From Fibrobacteraceae bacterium (lineage in GTDB: Bacteria > Fibrobacterota > Fibrobacteria > Fibrobacterales > Fibrobacteraceae): a DNA stretch of 20,630 bases. Under the pieces are notes generated by a model. It had not been told where the DNA came from. It ran no database searches and saw only the letters and a program-made list of their open reading frames with translations. Made by a program: the position numbers and the translations under genes. Below are positions 1 through 6,443 of this stretch, piece by piece; within the stretch, counting starts at the first letter, position 1, and each line of letters starts with the position of its first letter. The DNA lies in the NCBI GenBank assembly GCA_021443045.1, contig JABUUT010000009.1:37602-58231 (forward strand), in the 5' to 3' direction.

Positions 1-52
1 CACTGAAAACTGATAACTGACAACCAATCAGGTTCGGCGTAAACGCCTAGAG
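1..52 (+). repeat. Intergenic repeat module: CTGA-type string plus short hairpin
   Basis: The first 25 bases are a string of near-repeats built on ACTGA (ACTGAAA, ACTGATA, ACTGACA). Then come the flank CAGGTTC (29-35), a small hairpin GGCG-TAAA-CGCC (36-47) and the flank CTAGAG (47-52). The same order of parts recurs at 20557-20618, where the stem is different (GGAGGC-TTT-GCCTCC) but both flanks are kept. No coding signal is visible. This is a dispersed intergenic element of unknown role; structural RNA, transcript end and mobile-element remnant are all possible. Confidence 0.6.
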
Positions 53-56
53 TTAT

Positions 57-93
57 GAGGTTCGAGCTCAAAGTGAGCGTAGCGAACGGCCTC
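57..93. other. Imperfect hairpin in intergenic repeat region
   Basis: An inverted repeat can be read directly: GAGG at 57-60 pairs with CCTC at 90-93, GTTCG at 60-64 with CGAAC at 83-87, and GCTCA at 66-70 with TGAGC at 74-78 around an AAG loop. A second small palindrome (GCGAC-ATC-GTCGC) lies at 104-116. No T-tract follows either, so neither looks like a classical intrinsic terminator. They resemble REP-like intergenic palindromes. Confidence 0.5.
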
Positions 94-131
94 ATTTCTC
101 AAAGCGACATCGTCGCAACCTCACCGCTGAC

Positions 132-157
132 CACTGAAAACCGACTACTGAAAACCA
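132..157 (+). repeat. Second copy of the CTGA-type intergenic string
   Basis: This stretch contains two ACTGAAAACC units separated by GACT. It closely resembles positions 1-25 and the string at 20557-20588, where GATAACCGACTACTGA also occurs. It lies about 55 nt ahead of the Nif3-like gene. No open frame of note crosses it. Confidence 0.55.
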
Positions 158-212
158 AGATTTACTTGAAACATGATTTTGCAGGTGGTCCGATTTTTTT
201 ATATATGAATAT

Positions 213-974
213 ATGAAACTTTTAGAATTTTCCAATTGGCTTAATGAAATTTTGAAGCCCCAGAGCTTTCAGGACTATTGTGTAGATGGTCTCTGTGTAG
301 AGGCTTCCGACAAGGTTACCCGTGTGGTTACTGGGGTGAGTTTTAGGGATCGGCTCATTGATGCGGCTATTGAGGATGGTGCCAACTGCATTATTGTGCA
401 TCACCCTAACGGTTTTTGGAAAAACGACGACCGGGTGCTGACGGGGAAGTTTGGCGAACGCATGCGTCGCCTGATGCAGCATGGAATTTCTCTCTACGGC
501 TTTCATTTGCCCTTGGACGGCCACCCGGAGATTGGCAACAATGTTCAGATTGCCAAGGGGCTTGGCCTTAAGAATCTCCAGGGTTTTCTGTATGAAGGTG
601 AATTGCCTGTGGGTTGGGTGGGGGAGTTTGATAGCCCAAAGACCCAGGAGGAATTTGTGGAGGCTGCAAACCGCGTCTTTGAACATGGATTGCAGAATAA
701 GTTGTTCTACGGTTCCAAGTCCATTTCAAAGGTGGGGGTTTGCAGCGGAAGTGCCGCCGGGGGCATGGATGATGCCATGGCCATGGGCTGCGATGCCTAC
801 ATTACCGGCGAAATCAAGGAGGCTGTACCTATTGCTGTGGAAGAAGCCGGTTTTAACATGGTCACTGCCGGGCATCATCGCACCGAAATTTTCGGAGTCC
901 GTGCCCTGGCGGAAAAAATTCTCCATGAGCTGAATATTCCCGCAAAATTCGTGGATTTGGATAATCCTGTGTAA
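213..974 (+). CDS. Nif3/YbgI-family dinuclear metal-centre protein
   Basis: This 253-aa protein is the normal length for the short bacterial Nif3 form (E. coli YbgI type) without the middle insertion domain. The metal-site residues are visible: the pair His63-His64 in IIVHHPNGFW, His98 and Asp102 in FHLPLDGH, and the C-terminal AGHHRTE with His221 and Glu225. The spacing matches the family, whose members form toroidal hexamers holding two metal ions per subunit. The biochemical role is poorly defined; hydrolase and metal-handling roles have been proposed. The protein is cytosolic, with no signal peptide. The ATG at 213 has no clear Shine-Dalgarno sequence; an ATG at 205 opens a three-codon frame only. 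It is followed by a gap of about 200 nt, so it seems to be transcribed alone. Confidence 0.9.
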   Translation: MKLLEFSNWLNEILKPQSFQDYCVDGLCVEASDKVTRVVTGVSFRDRLIDAAIEDGANCIIVHHPNGFWKNDDRVLTGKFGERMRRLMQHGISLYGFHLPLDGHPEIGNNVQIAKGLGLKNLQGFLYEGELPVGWVGEFDSPKTQEEFVEAANRVFEHGLQNKLFYGSKSISKVGVCSGSAAGGMDDAMAMGCDAYITGEIKEAVPIAVEEAGFNMVTAGHHRTEIFGVRALAEKILHELNIPAKFVDLDNPV

Positions 975-1078
975 TTTTTAAAAATTTCGGCGTTTTTTAC
1001 ATTTTTATGTCCATTATGGATATGAAATTTTTGTAAGTTATTGAATATCAATGAGTTATATCATCGAGATTTGTAAAA

Positions 1079-1121
1079 ATTGGGCTTTTTTTTGTAAAAA
1101 TCAAGGTTCTAAAAGCCCAAT
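1079..1121. promoter_or_regulatory. Perfect 11-bp inverted repeat with 21-nt loop
   Basis: ATTGGGCTTTT at 1079-1089 is exactly complementary to AAAAGCCCAAT at 1111-1121. The left arm runs into extra T residues (to 1093). A direct repeat TTGTAAAAAT occurs at 1071 and again at 1092. The right arm is followed by CCCTCCCTAC, not by T residues, so it is not a normal + strand terminator. It could be a leader hairpin, an operator, or a terminator for the opposite strand. It lies 62 nt upstream of the M23 peptidase start. Confidence 0.4.
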
Positions 1122-1170
1122 CCCTCCCTACTTTTACACATCCTCTTATTCCAAAATTAACTTTTTTTAC

Positions 1171-1183
1171 TACTTTGGCACCC
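1171..1183 (+). promoter_or_regulatory. Possible promoter-proximal motif, TTTGG five bases before ATG
   Basis: The M23 gene has no Shine-Dalgarno sequence. Directly ahead of its ATG is CTACTTTGGCACCC, with TTTGG ending five bases before the start. The ribE gene, also lacking a Shine-Dalgarno sequence, has TTTGG at the same distance. This resembles the Bacteroidota -7 element (TAnnTTTG), but the spacing would imply a nearly leaderless transcript. Two examples are not enough to establish a motif. Confidence 0.2.
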
Positions 1184-2104
1184 ATGAATTTTGTGAAGAC
1201 CACAATTCACTTTCAGAACTCTTCCAGTTCTTTAACCCTCCATGTGCCGGAGTTTATTTTCCGTGCTCCCAGGTGGTGCGCTGTTTTTGCGGTGATTGGC
1301 CTTCTTATGTTGGCGTTCCAATTGATTTTTACCACTATTCACGATAGTCTTTTGGAACATGGCCTTTCAGACCGTCTGGAATTGAACGAGCAACTGTCCC
1401 AAATTGAGGGCACCATGGAATACCTGTCGGGAACTTCTGCCGACTTCTTTCGGGATGAACAGCGACTCCATGCCAAGTTCGGCCTTCCTCTGGAGGATGA
1501 GTCTTCACGAGAACTGGGTTCTGGAGGTCTTACGGATCCTGATTCTCTTTTGCTTCGTGGTTCTTCTCCTGTTTATGAGAGAACTTCTCTGGCCCGGGAA
1601 GAAGCCGAGCGCTTGCAGAACAAAATTGAGAACAATGGGGCTTCTTTCTCCACTTTGACAGAGTACATCAACCAGAAACAGTCCCACTTGCGCTATATTC
1701 CTTCCATTGCTCCCACCAATGGCCACTATGCTTCCGCCTTTGGCCCTCGCCTTCATCCTGTGACGGGAGAAGTGGGGAAAATGCATCAGGGCATCGATAT
1801 TTCAAATGATCGCTGGACTCCTATTTTTGCCGCTGCCGACGGGGTGGTGGATGTGGCGCAGCTCAGCACGACTTTCGGAAACTATGTTACCATAAATCAT
1901 GGCAACAACATTAAAACTCGATATGGTCACATGCAGATGTCTACGGTAAAGCCGGGGCAGTTTGTGCGCCGCTATCAGTTAATTGGCTACATGGGTAACA
2001 CCGGCCGCTCTGTGGGCCCACATCTTCACTATGAGGTGTGGGTTGGAAGTGGTCCTGTAAACCCGCTTACCTATATTCTCCCTAACGATCATTCTGTAGA
2101 GTAG
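1184..2104 (+). CDS. Membrane-anchored M23 (LytM-type) peptidase
   Basis: This 306-aa protein (from ATG 1184; a TTG three codons earlier is a weaker alternative) has an N-terminal cytoplasmic stretch, one transmembrane helix at about residues 31-52, a mostly helical linker to about residue 165, and a C-terminal peptidase M23 domain. The zinc ligands are His201 and Asp205 (HQGID) and His282, with catalytic-type His249 (RYGHM) and His280 (HLH). The full active-site set suggests a working endopeptidase that cuts peptidoglycan cross-links in the periplasm, rather than a degenerate EnvC-like activator. It opens a five-gene run: the next start is 27 nt downstream and later genes overlap. A role in cell division or wall remodelling is inferred from the family only. 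Confidence 0.88.
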   Translation: MNFVKTTIHFQNSSSSLTLHVPEFIFRAPRWCAVFAVIGLLMLAFQLIFTTIHDSLLEHGLSDRLELNEQLSQIEGTMEYLSGTSADFFRDEQRLHAKFGLPLEDESSRELGSGGLTDPDSLLLRGSSPVYERTSLAREEAERLQNKIENNGASFSTLTEYINQKQSHLRYIPSIAPTNGHYASAFGPRLHPVTGEVGKMHQGIDISNDRWTPIFAAADGVVDVAQLSTTFGNYVTINHGNNIKTRYGHMQMSTVKPGQFVRRYQLIGYMGNTGRSVGPHLHYEVWVGSGPVNPLTYILPNDHSVE

Positions 2105-2131
2105 GGGGCTTTTCGTACCACGGAGGGTGGT

Positions 2132-3583
2132 GTGAAAATTGTGGTCGATTTCTTGGCCGCGGGGCTTTTCCTGTGGCCCGTAAACCTGGTTTGGGCTTGC
2201 CCCATTTTGTCGGAGTATTTTGCCGACCCGGTTTTAACTAGTGATAACGAGGGGGAATATGTGGAAATCCGCATGTTCCAGTCTCCTGAAGAAACTTTGT
2301 GGGTGGAGCGGCCTCCCGACTCACTTTTTGTGCAGTTTGAAGATAAGGCACCTTTGGGGTTTGCCTACCCTCAAGGGGTGGACCGTTTTATTCTGGTGCA
2401 CGACACGCTGAACTGCCCAGAGAGGATGGGGGTAAAATGTGGAGGGCTGGGGAGCCTTTCCTTGCCCAATTCTCGGGAAACGGTGTGGAAAGTCTATGGG
2501 GGCGAGTGTATGGATTCTGCCACGGTGCCTTCGCCAAAGGCGGGTAAATCTTACCAGCGTATTGGGGAAACGGGGGAGTTCGCCTTGGTGGAAGGCACCT
2601 TCGGCTACGCCGACCCGGCCTATGAATCCCTCATTAACGACTGTGGCTTAGGCCGGGTGGTGGCAGAATGGAACGATGGATTTTGGAACCTTAAGGGAAG
2701 TTTGTGGGGCTGCGATTCCTCCCAGCTTTTTATACAAGCCAAAAATTTAGATGGGCTCACAAAAGTTTTTACGGACACTTTTTCGGTGGGGGAAACTTTT
2801 ACTCTAAAAAACATAAAGGGGGAGTCTCTTTGGCTTAACCTTACCCTTCCTCCCGATGATTCGCCGGTAAACGACTCGCTAGACACCCTGCTCACCCTTC
2901 CGGGCCGGTCTCCACTGCAAATTACGGAGGTGCACCATTGCCCCGCGGAGCCCGAACCGGAATGGGTGGAAATTTATAACTCTTCCGCTTTTTCGCTCCC
3001 TTTGGGCAAGTTCCATTTTTTAAATCGAGGCCCCTTTTGGCCCAATGATTCCATTTTGCCTTACCAGAGTGTTCTTGTTACAAGGGATTCTGCTTCGCTT
3101 CGGGACTTTTTGGGCTTTAAGGATGCGTCCATGATTCAGGTGAACATTGGATATTTGCCCAATACGGGTGGCAGCCTTTTGCTCTACTTTAAGGAGTCTC
3201 CTGTTGACAGCGTTGGGTGGGATAAAAATACGGTGCAGTGCCCCTTGGGCTTTAACCCCAAAACCTTGAAAGGAGAAAATACACCGGGGTACCAGGGTAG
3301 CAGAAAAAAAACTACAAACGAGGTTCCTTTGCAGTTTAAGCTTTCTTCACGGGTGGTGAGCAAAAGAGGGAATCCTTTGCGGGTCTATGTGGAAAGCAAT
3401 CTGGATGTTGCCTTAAAGCTTCTGGATTCGGCTGGGCTTTCTCTTTGGAGCCAGACGGTGCCAAAAAATTCTTCGGCATGGTGGGATGTTCCTGTTCAGG
3501 CTAAGGCAAAAATTGGGGTGGCCTACATTTCTCTTTCGGCAGGTGCTTATGAAAAAATGGTTGGCATTCTTCTTCGTCCTTAG
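2132..3583 (+). CDS. Exported protein with two lamin-tail-like (LTD) domains
   Basis: The GTG start at 2132 is fixed by a strong GGAGG at 2122-2126. The 483-aa product begins with a signal peptide (about residues 1-22, ending LVWA before Cys23; the lipobox is poor, so lipoprotein status is doubtful). Two domains follow the lamin-tail pattern: residues 24-165 open with ILSEYFADP and EYVEI, and residues 262-386 open with ITEVHHCPAEPEPEWVEIYN and close with NTPGYQG. Residues 400-483 form a beta-rich tail (LLDSAGLSLW, then GVAYISLSAGAYEK) resembling FlgD-like or type IX-type C-terminal domains of FCB-group exported proteins. Bacterial LTDs occur in secreted nucleases and surface proteins, but no catalytic domain is seen here. 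The function is unknown. Its 3' end overlaps the next gene by 35 nt. Confidence 0.75.
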   Translation: MKIVVDFLAAGLFLWPVNLVWACPILSEYFADPVLTSDNEGEYVEIRMFQSPEETLWVERPPDSLFVQFEDKAPLGFAYPQGVDRFILVHDTLNCPERMGVKCGGLGSLSLPNSRETVWKVYGGECMDSATVPSPKAGKSYQRIGETGEFALVEGTFGYADPAYESLINDCGLGRVVAEWNDGFWNLKGSLWGCDSSQLFIQAKNLDGLTKVFTDTFSVGETFTLKNIKGESLWLNLTLPPDDSPVNDSLDTLLTLPGRSPLQITEVHHCPAEPEPEWVEIYNSSAFSLPLGKFHFLNRGPFWPNDSILPYQSVLVTRDSASLRDFLGFKDASMIQVNIGYLPNTGGSLLLYFKESPVDSVGWDKNTVQCPLGFNPKTLKGENTPGYQGSRKKTTNEVPLQFKLSSRVVSKRGNPLRVYVESNLDVALKLLDSAGLSLWSQTVPKNSSAWWDVPVQAKAKIGVAYISLSAGAYEKMVGILLRP

Positions 3584-4325
3584 TTTGTTTGTATTCTCTA
3601 GGGGCTTGGCCTTTGGGGAAACTTCCATTATGGGTAATTTGGCGCCTTACGGGCTCCCCGATTATTCTTCGACACCAGCCCGATTTTTGGACACTTTGAA
3701 TGAGAGTCTTCTTGGAAATGTTTCTTTGGGTGCTTTTTACTGGGGCGTCAATGAGGTTTCCGAAAATATGTTTGGAGCCCATGGGGAGTGGTTTGGTACC
3801 ATTAGAGAAAACCATCTTTACAGAGGTGGGGTGTACTATCATTTTTTGATGATGGATTCACTTTATCGGGAGCAGGCCCTTGTTTATAACCTTGCCTGGA
3901 ACAGCCTGTGGGCGGAATGGTTGAATGTGTCTGTGGGGGCTTCCTATGGTGCTTGGTTAAACTGGATTCCGGAAGAATCGTTTTGGGTGCGCCACTCCTA
4001 CGGTGTTGGTTCCACTTTGGGTCTAAGTTCCTTGTTCTTTGCGGGGCAGATTTTTGGATTTGTAGATGAGGGTGTCGAATTTCGTGTCGGGGCCCATTGG
4101 TATGTAAAAAGGCGGTTCCATGCCTTTGGAGAGTACGATGGCAGTGGCTTTGAAATTGGCAACGGGGTGGTGTGGAAATTTCTTGAAGTGCACTCCAGGG
4201 TGCGGTTTCCTGAATTTGGAGTGGCTTTAATGGTGGCTTTGCGATGGAATAGCTTGGATTTTGGTGGGTTGTACGGTTTTAATTCTTCTCACTGGGCTTG
4301 GAAAGGGTTACATTTAGGTATATGA
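3549..4325 (+). CDS. Exported barrel-like protein of unknown function
   Basis: I do not recognise a named family. The start is placed at ATG 3549, where the product begins with a clear signal peptide (MKKWLAFFFVLSLFVFSRGLAF); an upstream in-frame ATG at 3486 would bury it. The 258-aa protein is then rich in alternating aromatic and small residues typical of outer-membrane beta strands, for example VGASYGAWLNWI, FRVGAHWYVKRRF and VGSTLGLSSLFFAGQIFG. An outer-membrane beta barrel of moderate size is the best guess, although the final residues (GLHLGI) do not end in the usual Phe. It is translationally coupled to both neighbours: 35-nt overlap upstream and ATGA overlap downstream. It may be the membrane partner of the preceding lamin-tail protein. 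Confidence 0.7.
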   Translation: MKKWLAFFFVLSLFVFSRGLAFGETSIMGNLAPYGLPDYSSTPARFLDTLNESLLGNVSLGAFYWGVNEVSENMFGAHGEWFGTIRENHLYRGGVYYHFLMMDSLYREQALVYNLAWNSLWAEWLNVSVGASYGAWLNWIPEESFWVRHSYGVGSTLGLSSLFFAGQIFGFVDEGVEFRVGAHWYVKRRFHAFGEYDGSGFEIGNGVVWKFLEVHSRVRFPEFGVALMVALRWNSLDFGGLYGFNSSHWAWKGLHLGI

Positions 4326-5617
4326 ATGCGGATTCTCTAAATGTTCTGGAGCATTTCTTTTCTCATGTTGAAGCGTCGGGCCAGGCGTATTTTGTGCTGT
4401 TGCTCTTTGTTAGTTTTTTGTTGCTTGCGGTTATTTTTACTGCCATATCCCTCATTCGCTCCAAGAGGAGTTTGGAAATGCTATATGCAAAGTTTCCTAA
4501 CTATATTGGGGAATTTATTCTTGTCCTCTCAAAGAATATGGATGTGTTGAACCTTCGTCCCCAGTTTGCGGAGGGGCCTTTTTTTGACGAACTGTTGCAG
4601 GGCCGCACCCTAAAAGAAATTCTAGATGCCAAAGACTGGAACTTGATTAAAATGAATCTGGAGCAGTTTAGCAAGAATCCGGAAAGGGAAATTGTGTTTC
4701 CCTATCGTTCTGGGGATGATAGGGTGGAATGGTTTGAATTGCGCAGTGTTCTTCGCCGGGTTTACATAGATGATTTTCAGTATGTGTGCTTTATAAAAAA
4801 TATTACAAAGGAAGTGGAACTTCAAAAGAAATTGAGGAACCTTCAAGACAATTTGGATTCGGTGCTGAAAAACACAGGGGACTTTTTGTGGAAGGTGGAT
4901 GTTGAAAAACGCCAGTTTTCGTTTGTGACGCCCTTGATGGATGATGATTTTCATTCTATTCCTCAAACGGTGGGGAGGCGGGATTTATATTCCATTATGC
5001 CTGCTGAAGACAGTACTCTATTTGAAAAGGCTATAAACGAAAGAATATTAAACTACCACAAGTTCGGGAAAAAAGGGGATCCTTATGCTTCTATAAAGGT
5101 GCGATTTAGGGGGAGTGGAAATTCCTGGAATTGGTATGCCCTGCGTGGTACCATTTGCATGGATGAAGATGAACGCTTGGTGTTTAGTGGCACGGCACGC
5201 CGCCTGGAGTTTGCCTACGATTATGATGCGGATAAGAGTGGTGCAAACGGTTCTATTTATTCAGCGTTGTTTCCTGATGCTCGCGCCTTTGTGGTGGATA
5301 GGGATTTTCGTTTTGTATCTTGCAATATGCAATTTGCCTTGGACAACCAGCTTGTGGACCCTGAGGAAATTCGGGGCAGGGAAATTGAAGAAATTGTGGA
5401 TAATCGGCTTGCCCAAATTTATCGTAGAAATTTGACGAACTTGTTTACCTATGGAAAACAAATTTCTGAAAAAGGCTGCATCAAGAGCCCCTATGATGAT
5501 CAAATGAAGTACTATGAATTTGATGTGGCTCCGCTTGCTATGGAAAAAGGAGCCGTGGTTCAGGTTATTTGTGTGCAGATTATTTATGATAAGTCTGATT
5601 TTGAGAAAAGGGAATAA
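4322..5617 (+). CDS. Membrane protein with three PAS-like domains and no output domain
   Basis: The start is ATG 4322, inside an ATGA overlap with the preceding stop; the frame extends further upstream but that would give a larger overlap. The 431-aa product has one transmembrane helix (about residues 21-46, FVLLLFVSFLLLAVIF) and then three PAS-like units: about 55-163 (PAC-like end with WFELRS and FIKNITKEVE), 175-295 (starting NLDSVLKNTGDFLWKVD, ending SGTARR) and 312-422 (AFVVDRDFRFVSCN). No histidine kinase, GGDEF, EAL, HTH or MCP domain is present before the stop. It is therefore a sensor-type scaffold that must act through another protein, or an interaction module. It is followed only 3 nt later by the rhodanese lipoprotein. 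Confidence 0.78.
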   Translation: MNADSLNVLEHFFSHVEASGQAYFVLLLFVSFLLLAVIFTAISLIRSKRSLEMLYAKFPNYIGEFILVLSKNMDVLNLRPQFAEGPFFDELLQGRTLKEILDAKDWNLIKMNLEQFSKNPEREIVFPYRSGDDRVEWFELRSVLRRVYIDDFQYVCFIKNITKEVELQKKLRNLQDNLDSVLKNTGDFLWKVDVEKRQFSFVTPLMDDDFHSIPQTVGRRDLYSIMPAEDSTLFEKAINERILNYHKFGKKGDPYASIKVRFRGSGNSWNWYALRGTICMDEDERLVFSGTARRLEFAYDYDADKSGANGSIYSALFPDARAFVVDRDFRFVSCNMQFALDNQLVDPEEIRGREIEEIVDNRLAQIYRRNLTNLFTYGKQISEKGCIKSPYDDQMKYYEFDVAPLAMEKGAVVQVICVQIIYDKSDFEKRE

Positions 5618-5620
5618 AAA

Positions 5621-6061
5621 ATGAAGAAACTGATAACATTCTCTATATGCGCCATGTTTATGGCCGCGGGCTGTAAAGAAACTCCTAAACAGGAAACGTC
5701 AGCTCCGGCTTCTACCACCCAAGCGGTTCCCGCAGTTCCCGTTGCTCAACAGGCTCCTGCAGAAGCGGCTGCGAAGATGGTGGATATTGAATGGGCTCAA
5801 GCTTTGGAAATGAGTAATGCAGGTGCTTTCTTGGTGGATGTGCGTACGGCTGGAGAAGTGGCTGAGGGTACGGCTCCAAAGGCTGTGAATATTCCGCTTC
5901 AAGAAATTGACCATCGCTTGGCGGAGTTTCCTAAGGACAAGGATATTGTAGTTTTCTGCCGTTCTGGAAAGCGCAGTGTTGCGGCTTCTCAAAAACTGCT
6001 GGCTGCAGGGTATACTAGGGTGTACAATGTGTTGGGCGGCTTTATGGCTTTTCAAAAATAA
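5621..6061 (+). CDS. Rhodanese-domain lipoprotein
   Basis: This 146-aa protein begins with a lipoprotein-type signal (MKKLITFSICAMFMAAGC, predicted lipid-bearing Cys18), then has an Ala/Pro/Gln-rich linker to about residue 50, then a single rhodanese domain at about 53-146. The domain has LVDVRT, the active-site loop CRSGKRS with Cys113, and the C-terminal VLGGFMAF. A cysteine is present, so sulphur transfer is possible; single-domain periplasmic rhodaneses are usually assigned to persulphide or thiosulphate handling or redox roles. The substrate here is unknown. AAAGGGA upstream serves as ribosome-binding site. It is the last gene of the operon, ahead of the terminator at 6178-6204. Confidence 0.88.
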   Translation: MKKLITFSICAMFMAAGCKETPKQETSAPASTTQAVPAVPVAQQAPAEAAAKMVDIEWAQALEMSNAGAFLVDVRTAGEVAEGTAPKAVNIPLQEIDHRLAEFPKDKDIVVFCRSGKRSVAASQKLLAAGYTRVYNVLGGFMAFQK

Positions 6062-6067
6062 TGATGT

Positions 6068-6088
6068 AAGACCGCTCGCTTTTCAGTT
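6068..6088 (+). repeat. 21-bp exact direct repeat, copy 1
   Basis: The 21 bases beginning AAGACCGCTCGC and ending TTTTCAGTT recur exactly at 6254-6274. Copy 1 starts seven bases after the rhodanese stop codon. The two copies bracket 165 nt holding the terminator and a second hairpin. Confidence 0.75.
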
Positions 6089-6177
6089 AAGGAACCAAAC
6101 TGGTGATGCGCTCGAGTAAGTGACCGCATCGACTGCCACTTGGGATGCAACCTATGCCAGCCGATGCTCTCGCAACC

Positions 6178-6204
6178 ACGACCGGTTAATACCGGTCGTT
6201 TTTT
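6178..6204 (+). terminator. Rho-independent terminator of the envelope operon
   Basis: A perfect 9-bp stem, ACGACCGGT (6178-6186) with ACCGGTCGT (6191-6199), closes a TAAT loop and runs directly into a T-tract at 6199-6204. It lies 117 nt after the rhodanese stop codon and is the only well-formed intrinsic terminator I could find in the window. Confidence 0.85.
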
Positions 6205-6218
6205 GCTCACGAGCCTCG

Positions 6219-6240
6219 ACGACTCGTTGATACGAGTCGT
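6219..6240. other. Perfect 8-bp hairpin after the terminator
   Basis: ACGACTCG (6219-6226) pairs exactly with CGAGTCGT (6233-6240) around a 6-nt loop. GAGC at 6211-6214 and GCTC at 6241-6244 may extend it. It shares ACGAC/GTCGT ends with the terminator stem 15 nt upstream, but has no T-tract. Confidence 0.45.
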
Positions 6241-6253
6241 GCTCGGCTTCACG

Positions 6254-6274
6254 AAGACCGCTCGCTTTTCAGTT
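6254..6274 (+). repeat. 21-bp exact direct repeat, copy 2
   Basis: This is identical to 6068-6088. Here the final CAGTT continues into the reverse-oriented CTGA-type string, whereas copy 1 continues into unrelated sequence. Confidence 0.75.
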
Positions 6275-6300
6275 GTCAGTTATCGGTTGTCTGTTATCGG
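6271..6300 (-). repeat. CTGA-type intergenic string, reverse orientation
   Basis: Read on the minus strand, this gives GATAACAGACAACCGATAACTGACAAC-like sequence, sharing GATAACTGACAAC with positions 12-24 at the start of the window. It is the only copy in reverse orientation. All copies found lie in gaps between transcription units and none lies inside a gene. Confidence 0.55.
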
Positions 6301-6443
6301 TATTTGCATTCTCTTTTGGACATTCCTTGGCTCCCTCGCAGAGCTCGGGATGACCATTCATTAACCAATAATCATTAACCATCCTCCGCCTTTCATTTAT
6401 CCTTTTTCTATTTTTACTGGAACATTCTTGCAAGGAAATTTTT

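Larger units (their letters stand above)
975..1183. other. AT-rich intergenic leader upstream of the M23 gene
   Basis: This is a gap of 209 nt with many A and T runs. Its clearest element is the perfect 11-bp inverted repeat at 1079-1121, listed separately. A 98-codon frame starting at 1051 crosses it, but runs into the M23 gene in another frame, has low-complexity composition and lacks family features, so it is not called. I see no strong terminator directly behind the Nif3-like gene. Confidence 0.4.
6062..6443. other. Gene-free stretch between the envelope operon and ribD
   Basis: No credible gene is present. The stretch contains the two 21-bp direct repeats, a stem GATGCG (6105-6110) with CGCATC (6125-6130), a strong intrinsic terminator (6178-6204), a second hairpin (6219-6240), a reverse-oriented copy of the CTGA-type string (6271-6300), and a segment around 6330-6354 whose reverse complement starts GGTCATCCCGAGCTCTGCGA and partly resembles the GTCATCCTGAAC repeats near 20415 and 20499. 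The part from 6089 to 6204 could be the 3' untranslated region of the envelope operon or a separate small RNA. No FMN-riboswitch sequence is visible ahead of ribD. Confidence 0.55.

Noticed and set aside
29..47. tRNA T-arm-like GGTTCG before a small stem
   Set aside because: No cloverleaf can be built around it, and the end-of-window copy has the same flank without tRNA structure.
1..212. Attachment site or integrative element end
   Set aside because: The repeats at the two window ends also have a relative at 6271-6300, the genes between are core functions, and no integrase or transposase is present.
1051..1347. 98-codon frame upstream of the M23 gene
   Set aside because: It runs into the M23 coding region in another frame, has no ribosome-binding site and shows biased, low-complexity content.
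6140..6364. 74-codon frame across the terminator and repeats
   Set aside because: It translates through the intrinsic terminator and the CTGA-type string; the composition is that of repeat DNA.
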